A DNA stretch of 64,000 nucleotides. Origin: Sphingomonas sp. Lineage in GTDB: Bacteria; Pseudomonadota; Alphaproteobacteria; Sphingomonadales; Sphingomonadaceae. The position numbers and the translations under genes were made by a program. Under the pieces are notes generated by a model, which had not been told where the DNA came from, did no database searches, and saw nothing but the letters and a program-made list of their open reading frames with translations. Shown here in pieces: positions 1-8,621 of this stretch. The stretch's first letter is position 1. Each line of letters starts with the position of its first letter. The DNA lies in NCBI RefSeq assembly GCF_019635515.1, contig NZ_JAHBZI010000001.1, forward strand, positions 1,426,001 through 1,490,000. Direction: 5' to 3'.

Positions 1-1
1 G

Positions 2-1033
2 GGGCTGGTCGCGGGCGTGACCTGCGGCGCGGGGATGCCCTACAAGCTCAGCGAGATCGCGGCGCACCACAACGTCACCTATCTGCCGATCGTCAGCTCG
101 GGCCGTGCCTTCCGGGCGCTGTGGAAGCGGGCTTATTCCAAGGCTTCGGAATGGCTTTCGGCGGTGGTCTATGAGGATCCGTGGCTGGCGGGCGGGCACA
201 ATGGCTTGTCCAACGCCGAAGACCCGCTGAAGCCGCAGGACCCGTATCCGCGCGTCAAGGAACTGCGCGACGTGATGCGCGAGGGCGGGATTTCGGACGA
301 TGTGCCGATCGTGATGGCCGGCGGCGTCTGGTATCTGCGCGACTGGAACAACTGGATCGACAATCCCGAGCTTGGCAAAATCGCTTTCCAGTTCGGCACC
401 CGGCCGCTGCTGACGCAGGAAAGCCCCATCCCGCAGGGGTGGAAAGACGAGCTGATGAAGATCGAGCCCGGCGACGTGCTCCTCCATCGCTTCTCGCCGA
501 CCGGCTTCTATTCGTCGGCGGTCAAGAACCCGTTCCTGCGTGCGCTCGAGGCGCGCTCGGAGCGCCAGATTGCCTATTCGACCGAAAGCGTCGGCGATCA
601 CACCTTCCAGCTCGATGTGGGCGTGAAGGGCAAGAACTTCTGGGTGACGCGCAACGATCTGCTGCGCGCGCGCGAGTGGTTCGGCCTCGGTTATACCAGC
701 GCGCTCAAGACGCCGGACAACACGCTGGTCTTTGTCGGCGAAGAGGAAAAGGCTGTGATCCGCAAGGATCAGGCCGATTGCATGGGCTGCCTCAGCCAGT
801 GCGCCTTCTCGAGCTGGGCGGACAGCGAGACCAACTCGACCGGACGCCTGGCCGATCCGCGCAGCTTCTGCATCCAGAAGACGCTGCAGGACATCGCGCA
901 TGGCGGGCCGACCGACCAGAACCTGATGTTCGCGGGGCACGGCGCGTATAATTTCAAGAAGGACCCGTTCTATTCGAACGGGTTCGTGCCGACGGTGAAG
1001 CAACTGGTCGATCGGATTTTGACGGGGGACTGA
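2..1033 (+). CDS. nitronate monooxygenase / NAD(P)H-dependent flavin oxidoreductase, 5' truncated
   Basis: The reading frame is already open at the first bases of the window and no start with a ribosome site is visible, so the N-terminal part lies upstream. The remaining 340 or so residues read as a 2-nitropropane dioxygenase-type TIM-barrel flavoprotein: a G-rich entry (AGVTCGAGMPYKLSEIA), the PIVMAGGVWY strand and the FQFGTRPLLT phosphate-binding strand fit FMN binding. Such enzymes oxidise nitronates or act as general NAD(P)H:flavin oxidoreductases. A C-terminal cysteine group (DCMGCLSQC) is an extra feature of this subfamily and might bind metal. The substrate cannot be told from sequence. 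The next gene begins 3 bases after the stop. Confidence 0.85.
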   Translation, partial: GLVAGVTCGAGMPYKLSEIAAHHNVTYLPIVSSGRAFRALWKRAYSKASEWLSAVVYEDPWLAGGHNGLSNAEDPLKPQDPYPRVKELRDVMREGGISDDVPIVMAGGVWYLRDWNNWIDNPELGKIAFQFGTRPLLTQESPIPQGWKDELMKIEPGDVLLHRFSPTGFYSSAVKNPFLRALEARSERQIAYSTESVGDHTFQLDVGVKGKNFWVTRNDLLRAREWFGLGYTSALKTPDNTLVFVGEEEKAVIRKDQADCMGCLSQCAFSSWADSETNSTGRLADPRSFCIQKTLQDIAHGGPTDQNLMFAGHGAYNFKKDPFYSNGFVPTVKQLVDRILTGD

Positions 1034-1036
1034 GGC

Positions 1037-1330
1037 ATGGGGGTCTCCGATCTGTACGGAGCCTTCGCGCTATTTTCGGTACTCGCATCTGTCCTGAGCA
1101 TCAGACTGCTTCAGCGTAACCCCGCTTGGGCCTATGTAGCGTCGCTGGTGCTGACGTGCATCCTGACACATGCCTTTTTGAGCTATCACTTCGAAGAGCT
1201 TGGCCGGGATCCGCTCTACGTTCCCGCATATTTCTTTGCGGCAGTGATCACTGCGTTAGGTCTAGTCTTGCTGCACATGGTGCTTCGGATCGCGTTGGAC
1301 CTGATAACCGCCAGTCGCGAGAGCGGCTGA
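1037..1330 (+). CDS. small membrane protein, unknown function
   Basis: A 97-residue protein that I do not recognise. It has three hydrophobic stretches (about residues 5-25, 31-50 and 63-90) joined by short polar loops, so it is most likely an inner-membrane protein. It starts 3 bases behind the nitronate monooxygenase stop, which suggests co-transcription. It has no conserved motif visible to me, and codon use is a little less GC-rich at third positions than its neighbours. It could be a real small gene or a poorly conserved species-specific one. Confidence 0.55.
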   Translation: MGVSDLYGAFALFSVLASVLSIRLLQRNPAWAYVASLVLTCILTHAFLSYHFEELGRDPLYVPAYFFAAVITALGLVLLHMVLRIALDLITASRESG

Positions 1331-1399
1331 AGGTCGCGTTTCGGCGCGCCAAGAATGGTTAACTGGCCGGAAACCGGCGATCCGTTATTCTGAGCCGCA

Positions 1400-2086
1400 A
1401 TGAAGAAGGGCCTGATCGTTCGGCACGTTCCCTATGAAGGGATTGCGGGGTTTCGCGAGCCGATCGAGGCCGCGGGCTATGATCTCGACCGCTTCGACGT
1501 CACCGATCCCGGATTTTGGCAGCTCGATCTCAACGCGCCCGACCTCGTCATCCTGATGGGCGGCCCGATGGGCGTGTACGAGCTTGGCGCGCACCCGTGG
1601 ATTTGCTGCGAGGTCGACCGGCTGGCGCGGCGGATCGAACGGGGCTTGCCGACGCTCGGCGTATGCCTGGGCGCGCAGATGATCGCGGCGGCGATGGGCG
1701 CGGAGGTTTATCCCGGACCGGTCAAGGAAGTGGGGTTTCACCCGGTGACGGTGCACAGCGACTCGCCGGTGCGCCATGTCGCCGATGTGCCGGTGCTGCA
1801 CTGGCATGGCGACACCTTCGCGCTGCCTGACAATGTCGAATTGCTCGCCTCCAGCGACGCCTATCCGCATCAGGCGTTCCGCCGCGGCCCGGAACTGCTG
1901 GCGCTGCAATTCCATGCCGAGATGGGTGAGGATTCGCGCTTTGAGTCGTGGCTTGAAAGTGGTGCCGACTATGCGGTGCAGGCTGGCACCTCGGTCGAGC
2001 GGCTGCGCGCCGAACACGCCGCGCTTGGCCCTGCCGCCGCCGCCGCGGGCCGGGCGATGATCGGGGAGTGGCTTGGCGGGCTTTAG
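1400..2086 (+). CDS. class I glutamine amidotransferase (GMP synthase-like domain)
   Basis: A 228-residue stand-alone amidotransferase domain. The oxyanion strand (ILMGGPMGVYE), the nucleophile elbow GVCLGAQ with Cys89, and LQFHAEM with His172 and Glu174 give a complete catalytic triad for glutamine hydrolysis. No synthetase domain is attached, so the acceptor is unknown; related proteins act on gamma-glutamyl compounds or serve as partner subunits. The start has a weak ribosome site. The stop codon overlaps that of the convergent dehydrogenase gene by 3 bases. A small hairpin (GCCGG-aaa-CCGGC type, about 1365-1378) lies just upstream and may end the previous transcript. Confidence 0.85.
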   Translation: MKKGLIVRHVPYEGIAGFREPIEAAGYDLDRFDVTDPGFWQLDLNAPDLVILMGGPMGVYELGAHPWICCEVDRLARRIERGLPTLGVCLGAQMIAAAMGAEVYPGPVKEVGFHPVTVHSDSPVRHVADVPVLHWHGDTFALPDNVELLASSDAYPHQAFRRGPELLALQFHAEMGEDSRFESWLESGADYAVQAGTSVERLRAEHAALGPAAAAAGRAMIGEWLGGL

Positions 2087-3081
2087 AGCCAGCCGTCGAG
2101 CACCTGATCGGGGGGACGGTCGCCGCGCGCCCAGACGCCGATATTGACGATAACCTTCTGCCCCATCGCCTCGCGGCCTTCGAAGGTCGCCGAGCCGAGA
2201 TGCGGCAGGAGGATGACGTTATCGAGATCCATCAGCCGCGGATCGACGGCGGGTTCGCCGACATAGACGTCGAGGCCCGCCCCGGCGATCCGGCCGCCCT
2301 TCAGCGCTTGCACCAGGGCTTCGGGATCGACGATCTCGCCGCGCGCGGTGTTGATCAGCCAGCTCGTCGGACCAAGCAGATCGAGGCGGCGGGCATCGAT
2401 CAGGCCGTGGGTCGAGTCGCTGTGCGGGGTGTGGATCGTCAGGATGTCGACCGCTTCGAGCATGGTATCGAGATCGGGATGGAAGGTCGCGCCCAGCTGC
2501 GCTTCGAGCACTTCGGCGACGCGGTGGCGGCCGTGATAATGGATCTGGAGGCCGAAGGCGCGGGCGCGCTGGGCGACCGCCTGGCCGATGCGGCCCATGC
2601 CGAGGATGCCGAGCTTCTTGCCACCGATGCGGTGGCCACGCATGCCGGTGGGCGACCAGCCCGCCCATTCGCCGGCGCGGACCATCTTGTCGCCCTCCAC
2701 CAGCCGGCGCGGGGCGGCGAGGATCAGCGCCATCGCCATATCGGCGGTGTCTTCGGTCAGCACGCCCGGCGTGTTGGTGACCACGATCCCGCGCTCGCGG
2801 GCGGCCTTGAGATCGATATGGCCATAACCGGCGCCGTAATTTGCGATAAGGCGCAGGCGATCGGGGGCGCCCGCGATCAGCTCTGCATCGATCCGGTCGG
2901 TAACGGTGGGCACGAAGGCGTCGCAATCGGCCATCGCCGCCGCCAGTTGTTCGCGGTTCAGCGCGGCGTCATCGGCGCTGAGCCTTATGTCGAACAGCTC
3001 GGCCATGCGGGCCTCGACGCTTTCCGGCAACGAGCGGGTGACGAACACCCGGGGGCGGGCGGGGCGGGACGCTTGTGCCAT
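2083..3081 (-). CDS. D-2-hydroxyacid dehydrogenase (glyoxylate/hydroxypyruvate reductase type)
   Basis: 332 residues, the usual family length. The NAD-binding Rossmann fold carries GMGRIGQAVAQRA, and the catalytic set is visible as Arg in INTARGEIVD, Glu in VYVGEP and His in LLPHLGSAT. It should reduce glyoxylate, hydroxypyruvate or a related 2-keto acid with NAD(P)H in the cytoplasm. The ATG at 3081 is chosen because the fold begins directly after it (RPRVFVTRSLP); an in-frame extension to 3693 runs through the divergent SH3 gene and is not credible. The gene faces away from the SH3-domain gene with 72 bases between them, an arrangement I associate with sphingomonads. Confidence 0.92.
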   Translation of the reverse strand: MAQASRPARPRVFVTRSLPESVEARMAELFDIRLSADDAALNREQLAAAMADCDAFVPTVTDRIDAELIAGAPDRLRLIANYGAGYGHIDLKAARERGIVVTNTPGVLTEDTADMAMALILAAPRRLVEGDKMVRAGEWAGWSPTGMRGHRIGGKKLGILGMGRIGQAVAQRARAFGLQIHYHGRHRVAEVLEAQLGATFHPDLDTMLEAVDILTIHTPHSDSTHGLIDARRLDLLGPTSWLINTARGEIVDPEALVQALKGGRIAGAGLDVYVGEPAVDPRLMDLDNVILLPHLGSATFEGREAMGQKVIVNIGVWARGDRPPDQVLDGWL

Positions 3082-3153
3082 AAAGAGCGATTGGCCCGCT
3101 GGCCGGGCGCAGTCAACGGGTTGAAGGAGCGCGGGCGCTCGGGATAAGGATCG

Positions 3154-3651
3154 ATGATGGTGAATCGGCGCATGCGGATCGTGGGTTGGGTGGTGCTGGC
3201 GCTGGTCGCGCTCGGCATGGCGATCCCGGTGGCGATGGCGCAGCAGAAGCCGCCCTATTTCGCATCGATCGACGCGGACAAGGCGCGGATGCGAACCGGG
3301 CCGGGCCGCAACTATCCGTCGAGCTGGCTCTATCAGCGCCGCGATCTGCCGATCAAGGTGATCGATATCTATGGCGAGTGGCGCAAGATCGAGGATCCGG
3401 ACGGCACCCAGGGCTGGATGCTGGTCAACCTGCTGAGTCCGACGCGTACCGCGATGGTGACCGGCACGGTGACCGAGATGCGCGCCGCCCCCAATTTCAA
3501 TGCGCGGATCAACTGGCGCGCGGCACCGGGCGTGGTCGGGCGGATCAGTAAATGCTCGGCTGGCTGGTGCTGGTTCGATGTGCGCGGGCGCGGCGGCTAT
3601 GTCGAGCAGTCGCATATCTGGGGCATGGAGCCCGGCGAAGCGCTGAACTGA
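3154..3651 (+). CDS. exported bacterial SH3-domain protein
   Basis: 165 residues with an N-terminal signal peptide (hydrophobic WVVLALVALGMAIPVAMA, cleavage likely before QQK). Two SH3-like units follow: one around residues 38-90 (ADKARMRTGPGRNYP ... GWMLVNLL) and a second around 100-155 (MRAAPNFNARINWRAAPG ... GGYVEQSHIWG). Bacterial SH3 domains in the periplasm usually bind peptidoglycan or scaffold envelope enzymes. AAGGA before the start supports initiation at 3154 or the adjacent ATG at 3157. The 190 bases to the next gene hold no feature I can name. Confidence 0.85.
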   Translation: MMVNRRMRIVGWVVLALVALGMAIPVAMAQQKPPYFASIDADKARMRTGPGRNYPSSWLYQRRDLPIKVIDIYGEWRKIEDPDGTQGWMLVNLLSPTRTAMVTGTVTEMRAAPNFNARINWRAAPGVVGRISKCSAGWCWFDVRGRGGYVEQSHIWGMEPGEALN

Positions 3652-3840
3652 GCGGTGCAGGGCGACACGGGGTTCGGGCAAAGCCACGCGCACGCGCGGC
3701 GCGAATGTTCCCTAAAGTTCGCACTGACCCATGGCGATTTCGAACCGACGATTTCAAGGAGCCGCCGGCTGGGTTACCGGGGACATGGCAGTCTCCCGGT
3801 CAAACAGGCGAAATCCTGTATCGAAGGCACATCGAAGCCG

Positions 3841-4503
3841 TCAGTAACCGCCCGGCGCGAGGCGTTGCGACAGCCACCAGATATTGCCCGAGGGATCGCG
3901 AACCCCGCCCTGATTCTCGCCATAGGGACGAAAGCCAACCGCCGTGACCTGTTCGCCTCCCGCCGCGATCGCACGGTCCATCGCGGCCTCGGCGTCCGCG
4001 ACATAGAGGTAGATCGTGCCCCGCGACGGCGGATATTCCTCGCTCGCTTCGCTGACCATGATCGTGGTGTCGCCGAAGCGGACATGCGCGTTGCGGACCA
4101 CGCCATCGGGCGAGGCGTGGATATCGATGGTTTCGCCGCCCAGCCCATCGGCGAGGAAGTCGAGATAGGCGCGGGCGTTCGCGGCGAAGATATAAGGGAA
4201 GAGTCGCGTGAAGCCGGGCGGGACGAGCGGCCCGCTGGCGGAGGAGGGTTCGGTCATTTCGGTTTCCCTGGCTGCGGGACGGAGCGGCATGCCTGGCCAG
4301 CCAACAAGATCCTGCCGCCGCGCTATCCCGAGCTTGAGCAGGATATTGGCGAGGTGGAACTTGACGCCGTCGATACTGATCCGCTGCCGTTCGGCGATCT
4401 GGCGGTTGGTCAAGCCATGACGCGCCGCGTGGGCGACACGCCATTCGGCCGGGGTCAGGATGTCCGGATAGGCGGGCCTTCCGCGCTGGCGCCTTGCGGT
4501 CAT
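3841..4503 (-). CDS. LuxR-type HTH fused to a glyoxalase/VOC domain
   Basis: 220 residues in two parts. Residues about 15-70 are a LuxR/GerE helix-turn-helix (LTPAEWRVAHAARHGLTNRQ, then VKFHLANILLKLGI). Residues about 95-215 are a PhnB-like VOC domain (YLDFLADGLGGE, then GVRDPSGNIWWLSQ). A DNA-binding output joined to a small-molecule fold suggests a ligand-sensing regulator, but this is inference. An internal ATG at 4257 with AGGGAA six bases before it could also give a stand-alone 138-residue VOC protein. The HTH lacks a response-regulator receiver domain. It is an isolated gene, with 150 bases to the thiolase. Confidence 0.75.
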   Translation of the reverse strand: MTARRQRGRPAYPDILTPAEWRVAHAARHGLTNRQIAERQRISIDGVKFHLANILLKLGIARRQDLVGWPGMPLRPAARETEMTEPSSASGPLVPPGFTRLFPYIFAANARAYLDFLADGLGGETIDIHASPDGVVRNAHVRFGDTTIMVSEASEEYPPSRGTIYLYVADAEAAMDRAIAAGGEQVTAVGFRPYGENQGGVRDPSGNIWWLSQRLAPGGY

Positions 4504-4653
4504 AGCTCGACTTTATGGGGGAAGCCCGCGAATTTCACTCCCCCGGCCAGCCTGTTGCCGGTTCGCCGATCGACGATTCCCGACCGGCGGGCCGAACGCG
4601 AAATCGACGAGGCTCGGCGATGCGGATTCTTCGCCCAGCGTTGGAGCTGGCCG

Positions 4654-5841
4654 TCAGTCCAGCAGTTCCACGGCCACCGCCGTCGCTTCTCCGCCGCCGA
4701 TGCAGAGCGAGGCGAGGCCGCGCTTCTGGCCGGTGGTCTCCAGCGCCGAGAGGAGCGTCGCCATGACGCGGGCGCCGCTGGCGCCGATCGGGTGGCCGAG
4801 CGCGGTGGCGCCGCCGTGGATGTTGATCTTGTCATGCGGGATGCCGAGATCGTGCATCGCGATCATCGCCACGCAGGCAAATGCCTCGTTGACTTCGAAC
4901 AGGTCGACATCGCCGACCGACCAGCCCGCCTTTTCCAGTGCCTTGCGCATCGCGAACACCGGGGCGGTGGTGAACAGTGACGGGGCGTGGGCATGGCCGG
5001 CATGGCTGACGATGCGCGCGATGGGAGTGAGGCCGAGCTTCTCGGCGACTGACATGCGCGTCATCACCATCGCCGCGGCGCCGTCCGAGATCGAGGAGGC
5101 GTTGGCGGCGGTGATCGTGCCGTCCTTGGAGAAGGCGGGCTTGAGGGTCGGGATTTTCGAGGCGTCGCCCTTGGCCGGCTGCTCGTCGAGGGTGACGGTG
5201 GTGACGCCCTTGCGGCCCTTGACCTCGACCGGTGTGATCTCGCGATCGAAGGCACCGGTCTTCTGCGCCTTTTGCGCCCGCTCCAGCGAGGCGATAGCGT
5301 AATTGTCCTGCGCCTCGCGGGTGAACTGATAGTGCTGCGCCGTCTCTTCGGCGAAGCTGCCCATCAGGCGGCCGGGCTCATAAGCGTCTTCGAGACCATC
5401 GAGATACATGTGATCCTTGAGCACATCATGGCCGATGCGCGCGCCGCCGCGGTGACGCATCGACAGATAGGGCGCGTTGGTCATGCTCTCCATGCCGCCC
5501 GCGACGAGCACGTCGATCGAGCCTGCCGCCAGCGCTTCGGCGGCCATGATTGCGGCTTGCATGCCAGAGCCGCACATCTTGTTGAGGGTGGTCGCTTCGA
5601 TGTGCTGCGGCAGGCCCGCCTTGAGCGCCGCCTGACGCGCGGGGGCCTGGCCGAGGCCGGCGGGGAGGACGCAGCCCATATAGATGCGCTCGATGGCATC
5701 GCCCTTGAGGCCTGCGCGTTCGACCGCCGCACCGACTGCGGCCGCGCCGAGATCGGTGGCGCTGGCGTCGGTCAGGCTGCCCTGAAAGCTGCCCATCGGG
5801 GTGCGGGCGTAGGAAGCGATGACGATATCGTCGGCGGACAT
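4654..5841 (-). CDS. acetyl-CoA C-acetyltransferase (thiolase II family)
   Basis: 395 residues, the standard thiolase length. The acylated cysteine is Cys90 in LNKMCGSGMQA, and the other signatures are NEAFA near residue 320 and HGGATALGHPIGASGAR near 350, with the last cysteine in LCIGGGEA. The enzyme condenses two acetyl-CoA or cleaves acetoacetyl-CoA; it may serve polyhydroxybutyrate synthesis or ketogenic amino-acid degradation such as the leucine pathway encoded about 15 kb away. The ATG at 5841 is preferred over an upstream in-frame TTG/ATG extension because MSADDIVIASYARTP aligns with the family N-terminus. Confidence 0.93.
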   Translation of the reverse strand: MSADDIVIASYARTPMGSFQGSLTDASATDLGAAAVGAAVERAGLKGDAIERIYMGCVLPAGLGQAPARQAALKAGLPQHIEATTLNKMCGSGMQAAIMAAEALAAGSIDVLVAGGMESMTNAPYLSMRHRGGARIGHDVLKDHMYLDGLEDAYEPGRLMGSFAEETAQHYQFTREAQDNYAIASLERAQKAQKTGAFDREITPVEVKGRKGVTTVTLDEQPAKGDASKIPTLKPAFSKDGTITAANASSISDGAAAMVMTRMSVAEKLGLTPIARIVSHAGHAHAPSLFTTAPVFAMRKALEKAGWSVGDVDLFEVNEAFACVAMIAMHDLGIPHDKINIHGGATALGHPIGASGARVMATLLSALETTGQKRGLASLCIGGGEATAVAVELLD

Positions 5842-5927
5842 AATTGATCCTCTGATTGGTTGGGCGCGATCTAGTCGCTCCCATGGCGGTTTGCAAAAGC
5901 GCCGCACAGCCCGCAGGAAGTTCCGGC

Positions 5928-6188
5928 ATGACTTTCGTCGATATCTGCAAATGGTTCGCCTCGATCAGCGGGGTGGTGGCGTGCCTGATGGTGTCGCTCG
6001 ACAATGGCCGGCGGGTGACGGGATGGGGCTTCGCGCTGTTCGTTGCCTCCAGCGTGGCGTGGATCACCGGGGCGCTGATCTCGGGCGATGCGCCGCTCTG
6101 GTCGCAGAATCTGGTGCTCTTCTGCATCAATTGTTTCGGGGTGTACCGCTATCTGATCCGCAAGCGGGCGCCGCGCGCGCATGACTGA
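5928..6188 (+). CDS. small inner-membrane protein, unknown
   Basis: 86 residues from the ATG at 5928, which has GGAAG eight bases upstream; a longer frame to 5856 adds a non-hydrophobic leader without a ribosome site. Three transmembrane stretches are visible (about 10-27, 33-52 and 58-77) with a basic C-terminus (RKRAPRA). I do not recognise the family. It overlaps the prepilin peptidase start by 8 bases, so the two are probably translationally coupled. Confidence 0.6.
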   Translation: MTFVDICKWFASISGVVACLMVSLDNGRRVTGWGFALFVASSVAWITGALISGDAPLWSQNLVLFCINCFGVYRYLIRKRAPRAHD

Positions 6189-6972
6189 GGCTTGGATCTG
6201 GCCGGCCGGGCTGGGGCTGCTCGGGCTGGTGCTGGGGAGCTTCATCGCGACATTGGTGATCCGCTGGCCGGAGGGGCGGAGCGTATCCAAGGGGCGTTCC
6301 GAATGTGATTCGTGCGGGAAGAAGCTGGTGCCGGTGGAGCTGGTGCCGGTGCTGAGCTATATGCTGCAGCGCGGGCGGTGCCGGGGATGCGGGGGGCTGG
6401 TCGCACCGTCGCATCTAGTGATCGAGCTGCTTGGGTGCGCGGTGGGCGTGATGGCCGGTTGGGCGGCACCGGGGATTGCGGGCGCGTTCGGCGCGGTGCT
6501 GGGGTGGATGCTGCTCGCGCTGGCCGCGCTGGATTATGCCGCATTCTGGTTGCCCAATGCGCTGACGCTTGCGCTGGCGCTGGGCGGACTGGCCCAGGGA
6601 TTGCTGACTCGGGCTCCGCCGCCGCTGGACGAGCGGCTGATCGGCGGCGTGGCCGGCTTTGCGGTGCTGTGGCTGGTGGCGATGGCGTATCGCGCGGTGC
6701 GTGGACGGCATGGCCTAGGCGGTGGCGACCCCAAGATGCTGGGTGCGCTGGGGCTGTGGTTCGGCTGGATGACGCTACCATTTTTGGTGCTGTTCGCATG
6801 TTTCTATGGCTTGATAGGCGTGGCCGCGATCGGGCTGGCGCGGCGCGGCGTGAGCGGAGCTACCAAGTTGCCGTTTGGCGTGTTGCTGGCGCTTGGTGCA
6901 TGGACGTGCTGGATGATGAACCAGGTGCCGGCGCAGATCGTCACGGTCAGCGTCCCATTGCCGCCGGAGTGA
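6181..6972 (+). CDS. prepilin peptidase (A24 family, type IV leader peptidase)
   Basis: 263 residues with the PilD layout: an N-terminal membrane segment, then a cytoplasmic loop with two CxxC pairs (Cys42/Cys45 and Cys67/Cys70), then six or so further membrane segments. The two catalytic aspartates are Asp118 in AALDYAAFWLPN and Asp183 in GGGDPKMLGALG. It cleaves and N-methylates leader peptides of type IV pilins or type II secretion pseudopilins. No pilin genes are adjacent here, and the gene sits instead between a small membrane protein and an aldehyde dehydrogenase. Confidence 0.92.
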   Translation: MTEAWIWPAGLGLLGLVLGSFIATLVIRWPEGRSVSKGRSECDSCGKKLVPVELVPVLSYMLQRGRCRGCGGLVAPSHLVIELLGCAVGVMAGWAAPGIAGAFGAVLGWMLLALAALDYAAFWLPNALTLALALGGLAQGLLTRAPPPLDERLIGGVAGFAVLWLVAMAYRAVRGRHGLGGGDPKMLGALGLWFGWMTLPFLVLFACFYGLIGVAAIGLARRGVSGATKLPFGVLLALGAWTCWMMNQVPAQIVTVSVPLPPE

Positions 6973-6982
6973 GAGGGAAACG

Positions 6983-8389
6983 ATGCAGGACATTCTCGAC
7001 CGTCAGCGGACCGCCTTCATGGCCGAGCTTCCGGTATCGCTGGAGGCGCGGCGCGACCGGCTGAAGCGTGCGATCGCGATGGTATCGGAAAATGCGGAGC
7101 GCTTCTGCGACGCGCTTTCCGAGGATTTCGGGCATCGCAGCCGGGATCAGTCGATGGTCACCGATATCGCCGCCTCGGTGGCACCGCTCAAGCATGCGCT
7201 CAAGCATGTCAAACGGTGGATGAAGCCCGAGAAGAAGCCGGTGCTGTTTCCGCTGGGCCTGCTCGGCGGGCGCGGATGGATCGAGACGCAGCCAAAGGGC
7301 GTGGTCGGGATCATCGCGCCGTGGAATTTCCCGGTGCAGTTGGTGATGAGCCCGCTGGCCGGCGTGCTCGCGGCGGGCAACCGGGCGATGGTCAAGACCA
7401 GCGAGTTCACGCCGAGCGTGGCGGCATTGTTCGAGGAAGTGGCGGGCAAGTATTTCGCGGAGGACGAGCTGGCGTTCGTCAGTGGCGGGCCGGAGGTCGG
7501 CAAGGCGTTTGCCGAATTGCCGTTCGACCATCTGTTGTTCACCGGGGCGACGGGGATCGGGCGGCACATCCTGCACGCGGCGGCGGATAATCTGACGCCG
7601 GTGACGCTGGAGCTGGGCGGCAAATCGCCGGTGGTGCTGGGGCGCTCTGCGGATATCGCGCGGGCGACCGAGCGGGTGGCGCTCGGCAAGATGATGAACG
7701 CCGGGCAGATCTGCCTGGCGCCCGATTACATGCTGGTGCCCGAGGACAAGGAGGCGGAAGTGGTCGCGGGGCTGACCGCGGCGGCGTCCGCCATGTATCC
7801 GACGCTGTTCAGCAACCCCGATTACACCGCGATCATCAACGACCGGCACTTCCAGCGGCTGACCACCTGGATCGACGATGCCCGGGCGCGGGGGGCCGAG
7901 GTGATCACGGTCAATCCCGCGAACGAGGATTTCAGCGCGACCAATTCCCGGAAAATGCCGCTGCACATCGTCCGCAATCCTACCGACGACATGACGGTGA
8001 TGCAGGAGGAGATATTCGGTCCGATCCTGCCGGTGCGCACCTACAAGACGCTTGACGGCGCGATCGAGGAAGTGAACCGGCGGGACCGGCCGCTGGGGCT
8101 CTATTATTTCGGCGGCGATGGCGAGGAGCGGCGGCGGGTGCTCGACCGCACTATCTCCGGCGGCGTGACGATTGACGACGTGATCTTTCATATCAGCCAG
8201 GAGGAGCTGCCGTTCGGGGGCGTGGGCCCGTCAGGGATGGGGGCCTATCATGGCGAGGTGGGCTACCGGACGTTTTCGCACGCCAAGAGTGTTTACAAGC
8301 AGCCGAAGATCGATGTCGCCGGGCTGGCGGGGTTGAAGCCGCCTTATGGGAAGAAAACGCGGGCGGCGGTGGCGCGGCAGATGAAGTGA
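6983..8389 (+). CDS. calB: coniferyl aldehyde dehydrogenase
   Basis: 468 residues. Glu210 in LELGGKSP and the nucleophile Cys244 in NAGQICLAPD are the ALDH catalytic pair, and APWNFPVQL is the cofactor-binding turn. Overall length and the opening QDILDRQRTAFMAELPVS fit the CALDH branch, which oxidises coniferyl aldehyde to ferulate in lignin-monomer degradation; a broader aldehyde range is possible. AGGGAAACG precedes the ATG. No other lignin gene is next to it, so the symbol is by family resemblance only. Confidence 0.82.
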   Translation: MQDILDRQRTAFMAELPVSLEARRDRLKRAIAMVSENAERFCDALSEDFGHRSRDQSMVTDIAASVAPLKHALKHVKRWMKPEKKPVLFPLGLLGGRGWIETQPKGVVGIIAPWNFPVQLVMSPLAGVLAAGNRAMVKTSEFTPSVAALFEEVAGKYFAEDELAFVSGGPEVGKAFAELPFDHLLFTGATGIGRHILHAAADNLTPVTLELGGKSPVVLGRSADIARATERVALGKMMNAGQICLAPDYMLVPEDKEAEVVAGLTAAASAMYPTLFSNPDYTAIINDRHFQRLTTWIDDARARGAEVITVNPANEDFSATNSRKMPLHIVRNPTDDMTVMQEEIFGPILPVRTYKTLDGAIEEVNRRDRPLGLYYFGGDGEERRRVLDRTISGGVTIDDVIFHISQEELPFGGVGPSGMGAYHGEVGYRTFSHAKSVYKQPKIDVAGLAGLKPPYGKKTRAAVARQMK

Positions 8390-8410
8390 ATTGCTTTGCT
8401 TGACCACCAT

Positions 8411-8501
8411 CGTCACCCTGAACTTGTTTCAGGGTCCAACCCTCCGCGGGCGATGGTCGTGCTTGTGGCGCGTTGGATGCTGAAACGAGTTCAGCATGAC
8501 G
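8411..8501. repeat. REP/REPIN-like palindromic element, copy 1
   Basis: Two 30-base arms in inverted orientation, 8411-8440 and 8471-8500, separated by 30 bases. Each arm itself folds (left CCCTGAA/TTCAGGG, right TGCTGAA/TTCAGCA), and the bases that differ between the arms are compensated inside each small hairpin. A second copy with identical spacing lies at 28571-28661. Both copies follow the 3' end of a plus-strand gene. Confidence 0.8.
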
Positions 8502-8524
8502 GGTGAAGGTGAGGTAGGACTCGT

Positions 8525-8609
8525 CGTGGCAAAGCCACGCCGTCGGTCGGCGCTTGGAGCGTCGCCGGCCGTGCGCGGCTTAAGCCGCGAAATAGCTTTC
8601 GCTATTTCG
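8525..8609. repeat. tandem array of four perfect stem-loops
   Basis: In 85 bases: CGTGGC-AAA-GCCACG at 8525-8539, CGCT-TGG-AGCG at 8551-8561, the 14-base palindrome GCGGCTTAAGCCGC at 8575-8588, and CGAAATAGC-TTTC-GCTATTTCG at 8588-8609. No coding potential is credible here. It may be a multi-hairpin repeat family or a transcript-end structure after calB. Confidence 0.5.
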
Positions 8610-8621
8610 TTGACCGCCGCG

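Noticed and set aside
2083..3693. Longer version of the 2-hydroxyacid dehydrogenase starting at 3693
   Set aside because: The extra 204 residues are the reverse of the SH3-domain gene, which has a signal peptide and ribosome site of its own.
6947..8191. 414-codon open frame opposite calB
   Set aside because: It is antisense to a clear aldehyde dehydrogenase; the Arg/His/Gly-rich composition is that of mirror frames in GC-rich DNA and no domain is visible.
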